Below are positions 33,870 through 40,874 of a stretch of 40,874 nt of DNA, piece after piece. The position numbers were made by a program, and so were the translations under genes. The notes under the pieces are model-generated. The model searched no databases. It was not told the DNA's origin and saw nothing but the letters and a program-made list of their open reading frames with translations. Position 1 is the first letter of the stretch, and the number at the start of each line of letters is the position of its first letter. Source of the stretch: CAYNJG01 sp964397295 (GTDB lineage: Bacteria; Planctomycetota; Planctomycetia; Pirellulales; Pirellulaceae); contig CAYNJG010000040.1 of NCBI GenBank assembly GCA_964397295.1, positions 1 through 40,874 on the forward strand, read 5' to 3'.

Positions 33870-35474
33870 GTGTCTGACGAAAATCCCCAGAATTCCGGTC
33901 CGCAACAAATTCTCACAGCGCCGGATCCCAACCAAACCAAGATGCCGGGCGGCATCAAATACATCGTCGGCAACGAATTGGCAGAACGCTTCAGCTTCTA
34001 CGGTATGAAGGGCATTCTGACTATTTTCATGACGCGTCATTTGATGGACGCATCGGGCGCCGCCGCAACACTGTCAGACAACGATGCTAAGGGCGTCTAT
34101 CACCTGTTCACCGCAGGCGCCTATTTCTTCCCGCTGCTCGGTGCCATTATCGCCGACGTGTATTGGGGAAAGTACAAAACAATTCTTCTTATCAGTTTGA
34201 TGTACTGCCTTGGGCACGGCATGCTGGCGTTGATGGACGTCGGACCCGCGACGGGCATGTGGGACATGGCTCCGTTTTTGTATGCAGGGCTAGTACTAAT
34301 CGCGATCGGAGCCGGTGGCATTAAACCGTGTGTCTCCGCGCACGTCGGTGATCAATTTGGGACCGGCAATAAGCACTTGCTGACGAAGGTCTTCAACTGG
34401 TTCTATTTCTCGATCAATCTTGGTGCTGCTGCAAGTAATCTGCTGACGCCGATCTTGCTTGCGAAAGTTGGTCCATGGGCCGCATTCGGACTGCCCGGAA
34501 TCTTAATGGCGGTCGCGACGCTGATGTTTTGGTTGGGGCGTCATACGTTTGTTCACGTACCTCCGAGCGGCTGGACGAAGTTTCGCGAAGAAACATTTAG
34601 CACGGAAGGTCGAAGAGCGCTCGCCAATCTCGCCCCGTTATTCCTGCTATTCGTTCCCGTGTTTTGGGCGATCTTTGATCAGACCGGTTCCGCATGGGTA
34701 TTGCAGTCGGAAAGTATGGACCGAAATTTCTTGGGTATGAGGTGGCTCGAGAGTCAGGTGCAGTTGCTCAATCCGGTTTTCATCCTCACGTTGATTCCGA
34801 TATTCACTTACTTCGTTTACCCAGCCATGGCGAAGTTCTTTGATCCAACTCCGCTGCGCAAAATTGGTATCGGTTTCTTACTCACCGCTGCCGCGTTTGC
34901 GGTTTCAGGTTTGATTGAAATGGCCATCGAAGGAAAAGACACCGAGACAGTTGCCTCGATCGTGTCTGATGTCTCGGCGTCTCTTCCCGAGATGCAAGCG
35001 AACATGAACGAAGAGCAAACGCAGGCGGTTAACGCACTCATTGCCACTCCTCCGCAAAAGGTCGCTTCCGCCATGAAAACCTTGCGCAAAGCAGACTGGC
35101 CGGACGAGAAACTGGGTGAGTACGTCGCGGATATGCCAAGTATTGGCTGGCAGTTTCTCGCGTATCTTTTGCTAACCGCGGCCGAAGTCTTGGTGTCGAT
35201 CGTTTGCCTCGAGTTTGCGTACACGCAGAGTCCGCCACGGATGAAGAGTTTCATCATGGGCGTCTATTTCCTTGGTGTCTCGTTCGGAAATTTTGCGGTT
35301 TCCGCGCTAAACTTTGTGCTGGAATTGATGAAGAAGGAAGATGGCACAACACCGCTGGACGGATCGACGTACTACTGGTTCTTTGTCGGACTCATGTTGG
35401 TGACCCTTGTGGTCTACCTCGGGTTTGCGATGCGATACAAGGGTGAGACGTTCATCCAGGGCGAGTCGGAGTGA
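33870..35474 (+). CDS. Proton-dependent oligopeptide transporter (POT/PTR2 family)
   Basis: 534 aa from GTG 33870, which has GAGG just upstream; the longer frame from 33756 adds 38 non-conserved residues. About 12-14 membrane helices. The POT signature ELAERFSFYG carries the ExxER proton-coupling motif on the first helix, and FNWFYFSINLGA is the second family signature. A long cytoplasmic insertion (about residues 345-400) separates the two later helix groups. It imports di- and tripeptides, driven by the proton gradient. It stands apart from its neighbours and has no sign of an operon. Confidence 0.94.
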   Translation: MSDENPQNSGPQQILTAPDPNQTKMPGGIKYIVGNELAERFSFYGMKGILTIFMTRHLMDASGAAATLSDNDAKGVYHLFTAGAYFFPLLGAIIADVYWGKYKTILLISLMYCLGHGMLALMDVGPATGMWDMAPFLYAGLVLIAIGAGGIKPCVSAHVGDQFGTGNKHLLTKVFNWFYFSINLGAAASNLLTPILLAKVGPWAAFGLPGILMAVATLMFWLGRHTFVHVPPSGWTKFREETFSTEGRRALANLAPLFLLFVPVFWAIFDQTGSAWVLQSESMDRNFLGMRWLESQVQLLNPVFILTLIPIFTYFVYPAMAKFFDPTPLRKIGIGFLLTAAAFAVSGLIEMAIEGKDTETVASIVSDVSASLPEMQANMNEEQTQAVNALIATPPQKVASAMKTLRKADWPDEKLGEYVADMPSIGWQFLAYLLLTAAEVLVSIVCLEFAYTQSPPRMKSFIMGVYFLGVSFGNFAVSALNFVLELMKKEDGTTPLDGSTYYWFFVGLMLVTLVVYLGFAMRYKGETFIQGESE

Positions 35475-35926
35475 CGAACTTCCACGCGACCATAGCTACA
35501 GGGTTTCGACCACACTTTTTCGCTGACGTAGGCATTTCGTCCTAGGATGAAGCATGCGCCCGTTTCGCTGGTACCGCTTATTGAATCCGGAGCCTCGTCT
35601 TCAATTCGGGCAGCGACGCCGCTTGCAAATAAGATCTGACTCGAGAATTGCCCGCAAATAGACGAAAATAGCCATACGCGATGGTTACAGTTCCTAGCTG
35701 TTTTTATGGCCAACCTCCGAACGATCGGAATCGGCCTGCGTAAAGAACTCGGAGCACTAGCGGCCGTGCTATCAACGGTAGTCGCTATTTGGCATTCGGC
35801 GTAAAATAGATGCGATCTAACGATTGCAACGACCTTACCGTTGCCCCACCAACAGCTTGCAGCGTGCGCGGATTCTGCAAGTTCCATTCGCGTCCGCGGA
35901 ATTTTGGACAGACGGAGCACTGAAGA
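35475..35926. other. Intergenic region, nothing clear
   Basis: 452 bases between the peptide transporter and the CxxCH protein. I find no convincing ORF, terminator, repeat or RNA. It presumably contains the promoter of the downstream gene. Confidence 0.5.
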
Positions 35927-36433
35927 ATGAAGAATCTCATCAGCATCTTGGCGATTGCCATCACGACCATCGCGTTGACTGGAGACGCTTACGCACTGGC
36001 GCCTTTCAAAAAGGCGTTCGAGAAAAAGTATCTCGCCAACCACAAGAATGAAGAATATCAAAAGCTGGCGAAGAAGACGGGCTGCAATGTTTGCCACGTT
36101 AGCAAAGCAAAAAAAAACTTCCGTAACGAGTACGGTGAGATGCTTGCGAAGTTAATCGAAGGGGATGCACAAGACCGCATCAAGGCCGCGAAGAAAGAAG
36201 GCGGACCGGAGGCTGAAAAGAAAGAAAAAGCTAAGGTCGCGGAAGAGCTTGAAAAAGCATTCGACAAAGTGCTCAAAGAAAAGTCTGACGGAGGCAAAGG
36301 CCCGACTTACGAAGAACTAATCAAAGAGGGCAAACTTCCAGTCGAAATAGATGCGGCAATCGCAAAGCACAAAGCGGACGAGAAGAAACGTGCGGAAAAA
36401 GGCGGCGACGAAGTGAAGGACGCAGCCAAGTAG
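35927..36433 (+). CDS. Secreted protein with one CxxCH (c-type heme) motif and Lys-rich tail
   Basis: 168 aa. A signal peptide (about residues 1-24) precedes TGCNVCH, with Cys53, Cys56 and His57 as a possible covalent heme site. No obvious distal Met ligand stands out; Met residues are few (GEMLAKL). The second half is extremely rich in Lys, Glu and Ala and predicted to be a long helix. It may be a small cytochrome-like electron carrier, or a heme-less protein that merely shares CxxCH. It is monocistronic with its own terminator. Confidence 0.78.
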   Translation: MKNLISILAIAITTIALTGDAYALAPFKKAFEKKYLANHKNEEYQKLAKKTGCNVCHVSKAKKNFRNEYGEMLAKLIEGDAQDRIKAAKKEGGPEAEKKEKAKVAEELEKAFDKVLKEKSDGGKGPTYEELIKEGKLPVEIDAAIAKHKADEKKRAEKGGDEVKDAAK

Positions 36434-36457
36434 TCCTGAGCCAGGAATCACCAATTG

Positions 36458-36485
36458 AAGCCCGCCAATACGGCGGGCTTTTTTT
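36458..36485 (+). terminator. Rho-independent terminator after the CxxCH gene
   Basis: AAGCCCGCC (36458-36466) pairs perfectly with GGCGGGCTT (36472-36480) around a 5-nt loop, followed by a run of seven T (36479-36485). It begins 25 bases after the stop codon. Confidence 0.93.
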
Positions 36486-36560
36486 ATTGAAGTGGTACGG
36501 GCGCGGCCCTCCGAGTAGCGGCATTCCGGGTCGATTGCGGCACGCTGCTTTAACTTCTAT

Positions 36561-37460
36561 TTACGCTCGCAACATGTGAAGGGTCCCGGACATCAACACC
36601 ACGGTGACCACCATCATCTGGAAAATGCGTTTCGGCAAACCTTCTTCAAAATCCCCGAGCGCTAACGTGGCAAGCAATTGCAGCAACTGAAACGCCGCCA
36701 GCATGGAGAGTAACAATAGTCCCGTCGCTAACAAGTTTCCTCCCAGCAACAACGATTGCTTTTGCGGCGGGATGACAACCAACAGCCACAATCCACTTCC
36801 CAGCTGCGCGACAGTTGCTAACAACGCAATCCTTGCACCAGTTACAAAAACCGGTTGCGGATTCTCAAGCTTCCTAGCGAGCCAAAACAGATAAACTCCC
36901 GTCACGGCAAACGAGGCCAGCCAAATGTGCAACGTGTGCGCCATGACGTTCGGCGAGTAAATAAGCCCTCGGAATGCGGCGGAGTCCACGTGGCTGGTTA
37001 CTTCCAACTCACCGGATGCGACCTTCGACATCACTGTCATCAAGGGAGGAAAGTGGTACAGCAAATTCGTTGCGGTCAATGCAGCCAGTCCAGCATGAGC
37101 CCAACGAGCCAACACTCCAACAGGCGGTCGCCACTTCATCCACGCCCAGTAACCCAGCGTCCAAACGAGCGAGCACCCCAACTCGGCCATGCCCCAGTTC
37201 ACTTTCGAGCGAAACAGCGGCAATGTTTCTACGAGCTTGCGATCTCCAGTGAACCAGGCGAGCGTTCCCAGAGTGATGCCAAACAGAATTCCTACCACCA
37301 AAGCCCAGTAGCTCGCCCATGCCAGTTTCAAGGCACACTGTTTCGCGGCTGCCGGTGACGCTTTGCGATTGAGCCAAACACAAATCAGCGGTCCAGCCGA
37401 GCAGACATTCATGCACAACAAATGCAACGCCAGCAACAATGCGAAAATGAGACCAAGCAA
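36561..37460 (-). CDS. Multi-pass membrane protein, possibly cytochrome bd-like
   Basis: 299 aa with eight or nine hydrophobic helices. Only TTG 37460 is available as a start upstream of LLALHLLCMNVCSAGPL, because a stop lies eight codons before it; ATG 37415 is a later alternative that would cut into the first helix. Residues that could bind heme include His13 and the His pair in AHTLHIWLASFAVTG, a phrase similar to cytochrome bd subunit I (HTILASYVVGG type). The characteristic Q-loop is missing and the protein is shorter than CydA. It may be a redox membrane protein; confidence in that is low. Confidence 0.7.
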   Translation of the reverse strand: MLGLIFALLLALHLLCMNVCSAGPLICVWLNRKASPAAAKQCALKLAWASYWALVVGILFGITLGTLAWFTGDRKLVETLPLFRSKVNWGMAELGCSLVWTLGYWAWMKWRPPVGVLARWAHAGLAALTATNLLYHFPPLMTVMSKVASGELEVTSHVDSAAFRGLIYSPNVMAHTLHIWLASFAVTGVYLFWLARKLENPQPVFVTGARIALLATVAQLGSGLWLLVVIPPQKQSLLLGGNLLATGLLLLSMLAAFQLLQLLATLALGDFEEGLPKRIFQMMVVTVVLMSGTLHMLRA

Positions 37461-37817
37461 TTCGGAATCTTTGAATTCGTGTCAGAACTTAAGGCAATGC
37501 CCCTAATCGGGACCATCCAGGTTGTGAATCCTAGCACGTCCGCTGGCGCCGCGAAGCCCGCATCCATTCAACCACTCACCACTTTTGCGACGATCGAGCC
37601 GATTAGCGCTGTCATGATGCTACACCACGACTTGGCCCTCTTGCTAGCACAACACTAGAGTACTAGCGACGTGCGAATCTCTTTCGGCACTCGCATTGAC
37701 GGTAGGACATCATTCCTACTACTCTCCCGCCGCGATCTATCGATCGCTTGGTGGCCACTTCACGTTCATGATGTGGCGACAACGCCCACCGTTTAGCGTA
37801 ACGGAGTTTCAGTTCGC
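37461..37817. other. Intergenic region, nothing clear
   Basis: 357 bases between two divergent genes. It should carry promoters for both. I see no terminator, operator-like palindrome or convincing small ORF (the frame at 37422-37658 overlaps the membrane gene start and looks random). Confidence 0.45.
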
Positions 37818-39425
37818 ATGAAGTTGCCATCCAAGATTCTTGTGTTAGGCCTGATAGTAGGTCTGTCGACCGGTTGTACTTCGTTCATTGGATCGAACAA
37901 AAACGAAACGCCCGAGCCGGTCGAAGTCGATCGGCCCGAAACTGTCGGTGATGCAACGCGTCCGCATGGACTAGGTGTGGCTTCGGTAGAATCCGTGGGC
38001 TTGGTCACGGGTGTCCCTGGAACCGGCTCGGACCCGCCACCCTCGCAGCAACGACAAATGCTGCTTGAGGAAATGAAACGCCGTGAGGTAGAGAACCCCA
38101 ACCAACTTTTGGCCAGTGAATCGACTGCACTCGTGCTAGTCCGAGCAAAATTGCCACCCGGCGTTCGCAAGGGTGACCGGATCAATGTCGAAGTTCGCGT
38201 GCCAAACCGAAGCAAAACCAAGAGCCTCGAAGGCGGCTGGTTAATGGAAACAAAACTGCGAGAAGTCGCCGTATTAGAACAGTCCCTTCGTTCAGGACAT
38301 GTGCGAGGGGTCGTTGAGGGCCCAATTCTGATCCAAGCACTGACTGGCGAAAGCAGCGATAAGATTGCCAACCTACGAGGCATCGTCCTCGGCGGTGGAT
38401 TCGCAACCAAGAGTCGACCGATTGGTTTGAAGTTGCGAGGCGAACATCACAGCGTCTCCATGAGCAAAATGATCGGGGACGCGATCAATCGTCGATTTGA
38501 CACGTACATTCGCGGCAAACGACAGGGTGCAGCAACACCGCAAACCGACAAATTCATCGCGTTGGAAATCCATCCGCGATATCGTCACAACTTGATCCGC
38601 TTCCTACGCGTCATCGAACAGATTCCACTTCGCGAATCACAACTCGGACAAATTGAACGCCTGAATACACTAGAAGCTGACTTGCTAGTCCCGGCCACTT
38701 CTTCGCTCGCTGCAATTCGCCTTGAAGCGATCGGTTCTGAAGCAACCTCCACGTTGCTGAGTGGCTTAGAATCCGGTTCCGCCGAAGTTCGCTTCTACGC
38801 CGCGGAAGCGTTGGCTTATTTAGACCATGCCGATGCAGCTAACGTACTTGCCGCTTCGACAAAAGAATCCGCATTCCGTTCTCGAGCGTTAAACGCATTG
38901 GGAGCGATGAGTAGCGTTGAGGCGCACGATGCGCTTTCGCAATTGTTACACGTACCGAGTGCAGAAACACGATACGGTGCATTCCGTGCTTTGCAGCAAA
39001 TGAATCCACGAGACCCATTGCTGGGACAAGACGCGTTGGGACAGCGAGTCGCGTTCCACGAAATTGCCTCGCCCAATGAACCCATGATTCACGTTTCACG
39101 GACCGAGCGACCGGAAATCGTTGTCTTCGGGAACGAACAAACGCTAACAACGCCGTTAATGATTTTGGTTGGCAAATCGATCATCGTAAAAGACGATGGT
39201 CGCCAGCGAATTCGGGTCACTCGTTATAGCCCCGGCAAACAAGATCAGTCCAAGACGTGCTCCGCAACCGTCAATGAATTGGTGCGAACACTGATTGAGC
39301 TCGAAACGACTTACCCCGACATCGTAACGGTGTTGCAAAAGGCAAAATCACAAGGCTCATTGGATGGACGCGTGGTGTTCGACGCGATCGCAGAAGCAGG
39401 CCGAACGTACTCACGATCAAACTAG
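37818..39425 (+). CDS. FlgI-like lipoprotein with HEAT-like repeats
   Basis: 535 aa. A lipobox (VGLSTGC, Cys20) marks it as a lipoprotein. Residues about 45-215 resemble the core of flagellar P-ring protein FlgI: GLVTGVPGTGSDPPPS, AKLPPGVRKGDRINVEVRVP, then KSLEGGWLMETKL. Residues about 290-410 form HEAT-like helices (VRFYAAEALAYLDHADAANVLAAS, ETRYGAFRALQQMNP). True FlgI is a periplasmic protein of about 370 aa without HEAT repeats or a lipid anchor, and no flagellar gene is near. It is probably an envelope ring or scaffold protein derived from the FlgI fold. The sulfotransferase gene starts two bases after its stop. Confidence 0.8.
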   Translation: MKLPSKILVLGLIVGLSTGCTSFIGSNKNETPEPVEVDRPETVGDATRPHGLGVASVESVGLVTGVPGTGSDPPPSQQRQMLLEEMKRREVENPNQLLASESTALVLVRAKLPPGVRKGDRINVEVRVPNRSKTKSLEGGWLMETKLREVAVLEQSLRSGHVRGVVEGPILIQALTGESSDKIANLRGIVLGGGFATKSRPIGLKLRGEHHSVSMSKMIGDAINRRFDTYIRGKRQGAATPQTDKFIALEIHPRYRHNLIRFLRVIEQIPLRESQLGQIERLNTLEADLLVPATSSLAAIRLEAIGSEATSTLLSGLESGSAEVRFYAAEALAYLDHADAANVLAASTKESAFRSRALNALGAMSSVEAHDALSQLLHVPSAETRYGAFRALQQMNPRDPLLGQDALGQRVAFHEIASPNEPMIHVSRTERPEIVVFGNEQTLTTPLMILVGKSIIVKDDGRQRIRVTRYSPGKQDQSKTCSATVNELVRTLIELETTYPDIVTVLQKAKSQGSLDGRVVFDAIAEAGRTYSRSN

Positions 39426-39427
39426 CG

Positions 39428-40177
39428 ATGCTCGCCCACATCCACATCATGAAAACTGCAGGCCAAACCGTCTGCAACATTTTACGCACTTCATTCGGCG
39501 CCAATCATTGCGATCTACGTTGCGGTGACTTGGCCACACGAAACGACATCGAATTCGCGCGTCGATTTTACCCGAATCTACAGAGCATTGGCGGACATTC
39601 GATTCGACCACGCGGCGACTTACTCGATGTGCCGTCGATTCGCTTTTTTACTTTTCTTCGAGACCCGATCGCTCGCTGCCTCTCGCACTACCAATTCGAA
39701 GTAAATCGAAACAAACGCAACGTTGACTTTCTCCAGTGGCTTGAACAAAACGCTGACTACCAGACACGAATCCTCAGCAGAACTCGCGAACCCCAAATCG
39801 CCATCGAAGTACTTGAGCAACGCGTTGCTTTCGTAGGACTCGTCGAAGACTTTGATCGCTCTCTTTCGCTGCTGCGTGCATGGGGCGGTCTATGTTCAGT
39901 AGCTCATTACAAGAGCCGCAACATCGCAAGCGACAACTCCGTGACGGAACAGATTCTCGCTTCCCCAGAACTCGTTCGAGCAATCCAAGAATCACATCAT
40001 GCGGACCGCATGGTTTACGACCACGTGGTAAATGTGATCTACCCAAGGATGATCGAACGATACACGGACGTTTCCGTTATCGAAAAGCAGTCCGCAAGCC
40101 AAGTCTGGCCTGCGGTGAAACGAGCACTGCTTTACAAGCCATTCGCAAAGACTCGCCAAAGGCTCCGCGCCGCATAG
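39428..40177 (+). CDS. Sulfotransferase family protein
   Basis: 249 aa. It transfers sulfate from PAPS to an acceptor, probably a polysaccharide or lipid. The 5'-phosphosulfate loop is HIMKTAGQTV (Lys9, Thr10, Gly12, Thr14). The 3'-phosphate site is FLRDPIARCLSHY, with Arg78 and Ser86. The pattern is that of the heparan-sulfate/type 2 sulfotransferase group, common in planctomycetes. It has no signal peptide. Its ATG lies two bases after the FlgI-like gene stop, so they are probably cotranscribed. Confidence 0.88.
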   Translation: MLAHIHIMKTAGQTVCNILRTSFGANHCDLRCGDLATRNDIEFARRFYPNLQSIGGHSIRPRGDLLDVPSIRFFTFLRDPIARCLSHYQFEVNRNKRNVDFLQWLEQNADYQTRILSRTREPQIAIEVLEQRVAFVGLVEDFDRSLSLLRAWGGLCSVAHYKSRNIASDNSVTEQILASPELVRAIQESHHADRMVYDHVVNVIYPRMIERYTDVSVIEKQSASQVWPAVKRALLYKPFAKTRQRLRAA

Positions 40178-40209
40178 GCCAGGTCCCGGCATTCGCGTCC
40201 CACGAACGT

Positions 40210-40320
40210 CTCATTTCAGGACGCTTACTCATCTCAAATTGGGACACGCCGCAGTTTGCTACACCAGTAATTGAACTGTGCTCTAAACGGTAGACACAAT
40301 CCGGCCCGTCCTGAAACGAG
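40210..40320. repeat. Inverted repeat, 14-nt arms, about 83-nt interior
   Basis: CTCATTTCAGGACG (40210-40223) is complementary to CGTCCTGAAACGAG (40307-40320) with a single mismatch. It has no T-tract, so it is not a normal terminator. It may be a folded RNA or a small mobile remnant. Confidence 0.6.
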
Positions 40321-40417
40321 ATTCCACGGGTTAGTCGGTTAACTACCTATCTCACAACGAGTTACAAGACGAACAACAACTTTTGGCCCAACATTCGCTT
40401 TTAGTTAAAGCAGATAT

Positions 40418-40534
40418 CGAGGCGTGTTGCCTCGGTAGCTGGCCCGTGGGTCTTAGACGATTTAGCTGAGTGGTTGCCTTGCCCCTGACTGCTCAACTTG
40501 CCAAACGTTTTGGCGCGTCCAAGGCCCTTTTTTT
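40418..40534 (+). ncRNA. Candidate structured RNA ending in a terminator
   Basis: CGAGGC (40418-40423) pairs with GCCTCG (40429-40434). Further on GCCTTG (40476-40481) can pair with CAAGGC (40520-40525) around an inner GCCAAA/TTTGGC hairpin (40500-40514). A run of seven T ends at 40534. It does not match a riboswitch or RNA family I can recognise. Confidence 0.35.
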
Positions 40535-40723
40535 ATGCGCCGACAGCAACACAGTTCTGCGCATCACCGCTCTAGATTACGAATCTGAACTGCTATAACA
40601 CCAGCCCCCACCGACTTTGATCTTACTGAGTTCACGAGAGTCCGAAACGACGGATCGGCCCAAGTACTATTCACGTATTAATAGCCTACCCAAAGCGGGT
40701 CGTCGAAAAGCCGGCACACAACC

Positions 40724-40874
40724 ATGGCACTCCCCATCTCAATCGGTGTGACAATGCGAATGACAACCAATCTTGCTTCGATAGTGTTCGTGCTCGCGCT
40801 TGTTACTGGCTTAAACGCGGACACCTTCTTGGAAGGTCCCAACCAATTCGACATCGAGTTTGTTACGATTGGCT
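40724..40874 (+). CDS. N-terminus of a secreted protein, cut by the window end
   Basis: The frame is open from ATG 40724 to the end of the window; ATG 40754 and ATG 40760 are alternative starts closer to the signal peptide (hydrophobic LASIVFVLALVTG). The start of the mature part (NQFDIEFVTIG) resembles the beginning of planctomycete formylglycine-generating-enzyme-like (SUMF1) proteins as I remember them. With only about 25 mature residues that is a guess. Confidence 0.6.
   Translation, partial: MALPISIGVTMRMTTNLASIVFVLALVTGLNADTFLEGPNQFDIEFVTIG

Larger units (their letters stand above)
40178..40723. other. Intergenic region with inverted repeats and a possible structured RNA
   Basis: 546 bases without a convincing gene. 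It contains a 14-nt inverted repeat with one mismatch (40210-40223 and 40307-40320) and, further on, two hairpins and a T-tract (40418-40534), listed separately. Confidence 0.5.

Noticed and set aside
35414..36097. 227-codon minus-strand ORF
   Set aside because: It overlaps the ends of two well-supported plus-strand genes and the translation is Arg/Ser-rich with no domain.
37422..37658. 78-codon plus-strand ORF in the divergent gap
   Set aside because: It overlaps the membrane gene start and has no ribosome site or motif.

Overview
The window looks like a chromosomal segment of a planctomycete, most likely from the Pirellulaceae. Three secreted proteins end in PEP-CTERM sorting tails, and two of these carry dockerin-like repeats with the FADFL core. 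There are also a DUF1559-like membrane protein, a CRTAC1/ASPIC-UnbV protein, a CotH-kinase protein, a Hint-domain protein and a sulfotransferase, and many short genes with single membrane anchors. This is inferred from protein families; no rRNA or other phylogenetic marker is present. I see no tRNA, rRNA, CRISPR array, transposase or phage gene.

Layout. 1-9.4 kb: mostly secreted or membrane proteins. These are the 3' part of a LamG/dockerin/PEP-CTERM protein with a clear terminator, a DUF4105-like membrane protein, a CotH protein, a small secreted protein, a secreted protein with a YHS/TRASH-like cysteine motif, a HEAT+Hint protein and a DUF1559-like protein. 9.7-11.2 kb (minus strand): panB and a coiled-coil zinc-ribbon protein. 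11.46-16.46 kb (plus strand): a compact four-gene cluster with a WXG100-like protein, a helical protein, a second WXG100-like mini-protein and a 1301-aa membrane-anchored FtsK/EssC-type ATPase. This type VII secretion-like locus is the strongest candidate for an undescribed system here. 16.6-24.1 kb: an NfeD/ClpP-type membrane protease, a GT-C and a GT4 glycosyltransferase pair, SapC with its own terminator, a roughly 780-bp non-coding stretch, and a multi-pass HTTM-like membrane protein.

24.2-29.0 kb: two PEP-CTERM secreted proteins, a membrane-anchored SUKH-like protein, a small membrane protein and a lipase-like hydrolase. 29.2-33.4 kb: a manganese (or related metal) uptake module. mntR diverges from a coupled operon of binding protein, unknown anchored protein, ATPase, and a permease fused to a complete DtxR-like C-terminal half. 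Two 16-bp inverted repeats lie between the divergent genes and are probable MntR operators. 33.4-40.9 kb: a small conserved-looking protein, a POT peptide transporter, a mono-heme-motif protein with terminator, a multi-pass membrane protein, a FlgI-like/HEAT lipoprotein coupled to a sulfotransferase, a possible structured RNA, and the start of another secreted protein cut by the window end.

Functional links are clearest in the metal-uptake operon (sensor, operators, transporter and a sensor-like domain on the permease) and in the WXG100/FtsK cluster (small helical substrates or partners next to a membrane ATPase). The rest reads as independent housekeeping and surface-protein genes.
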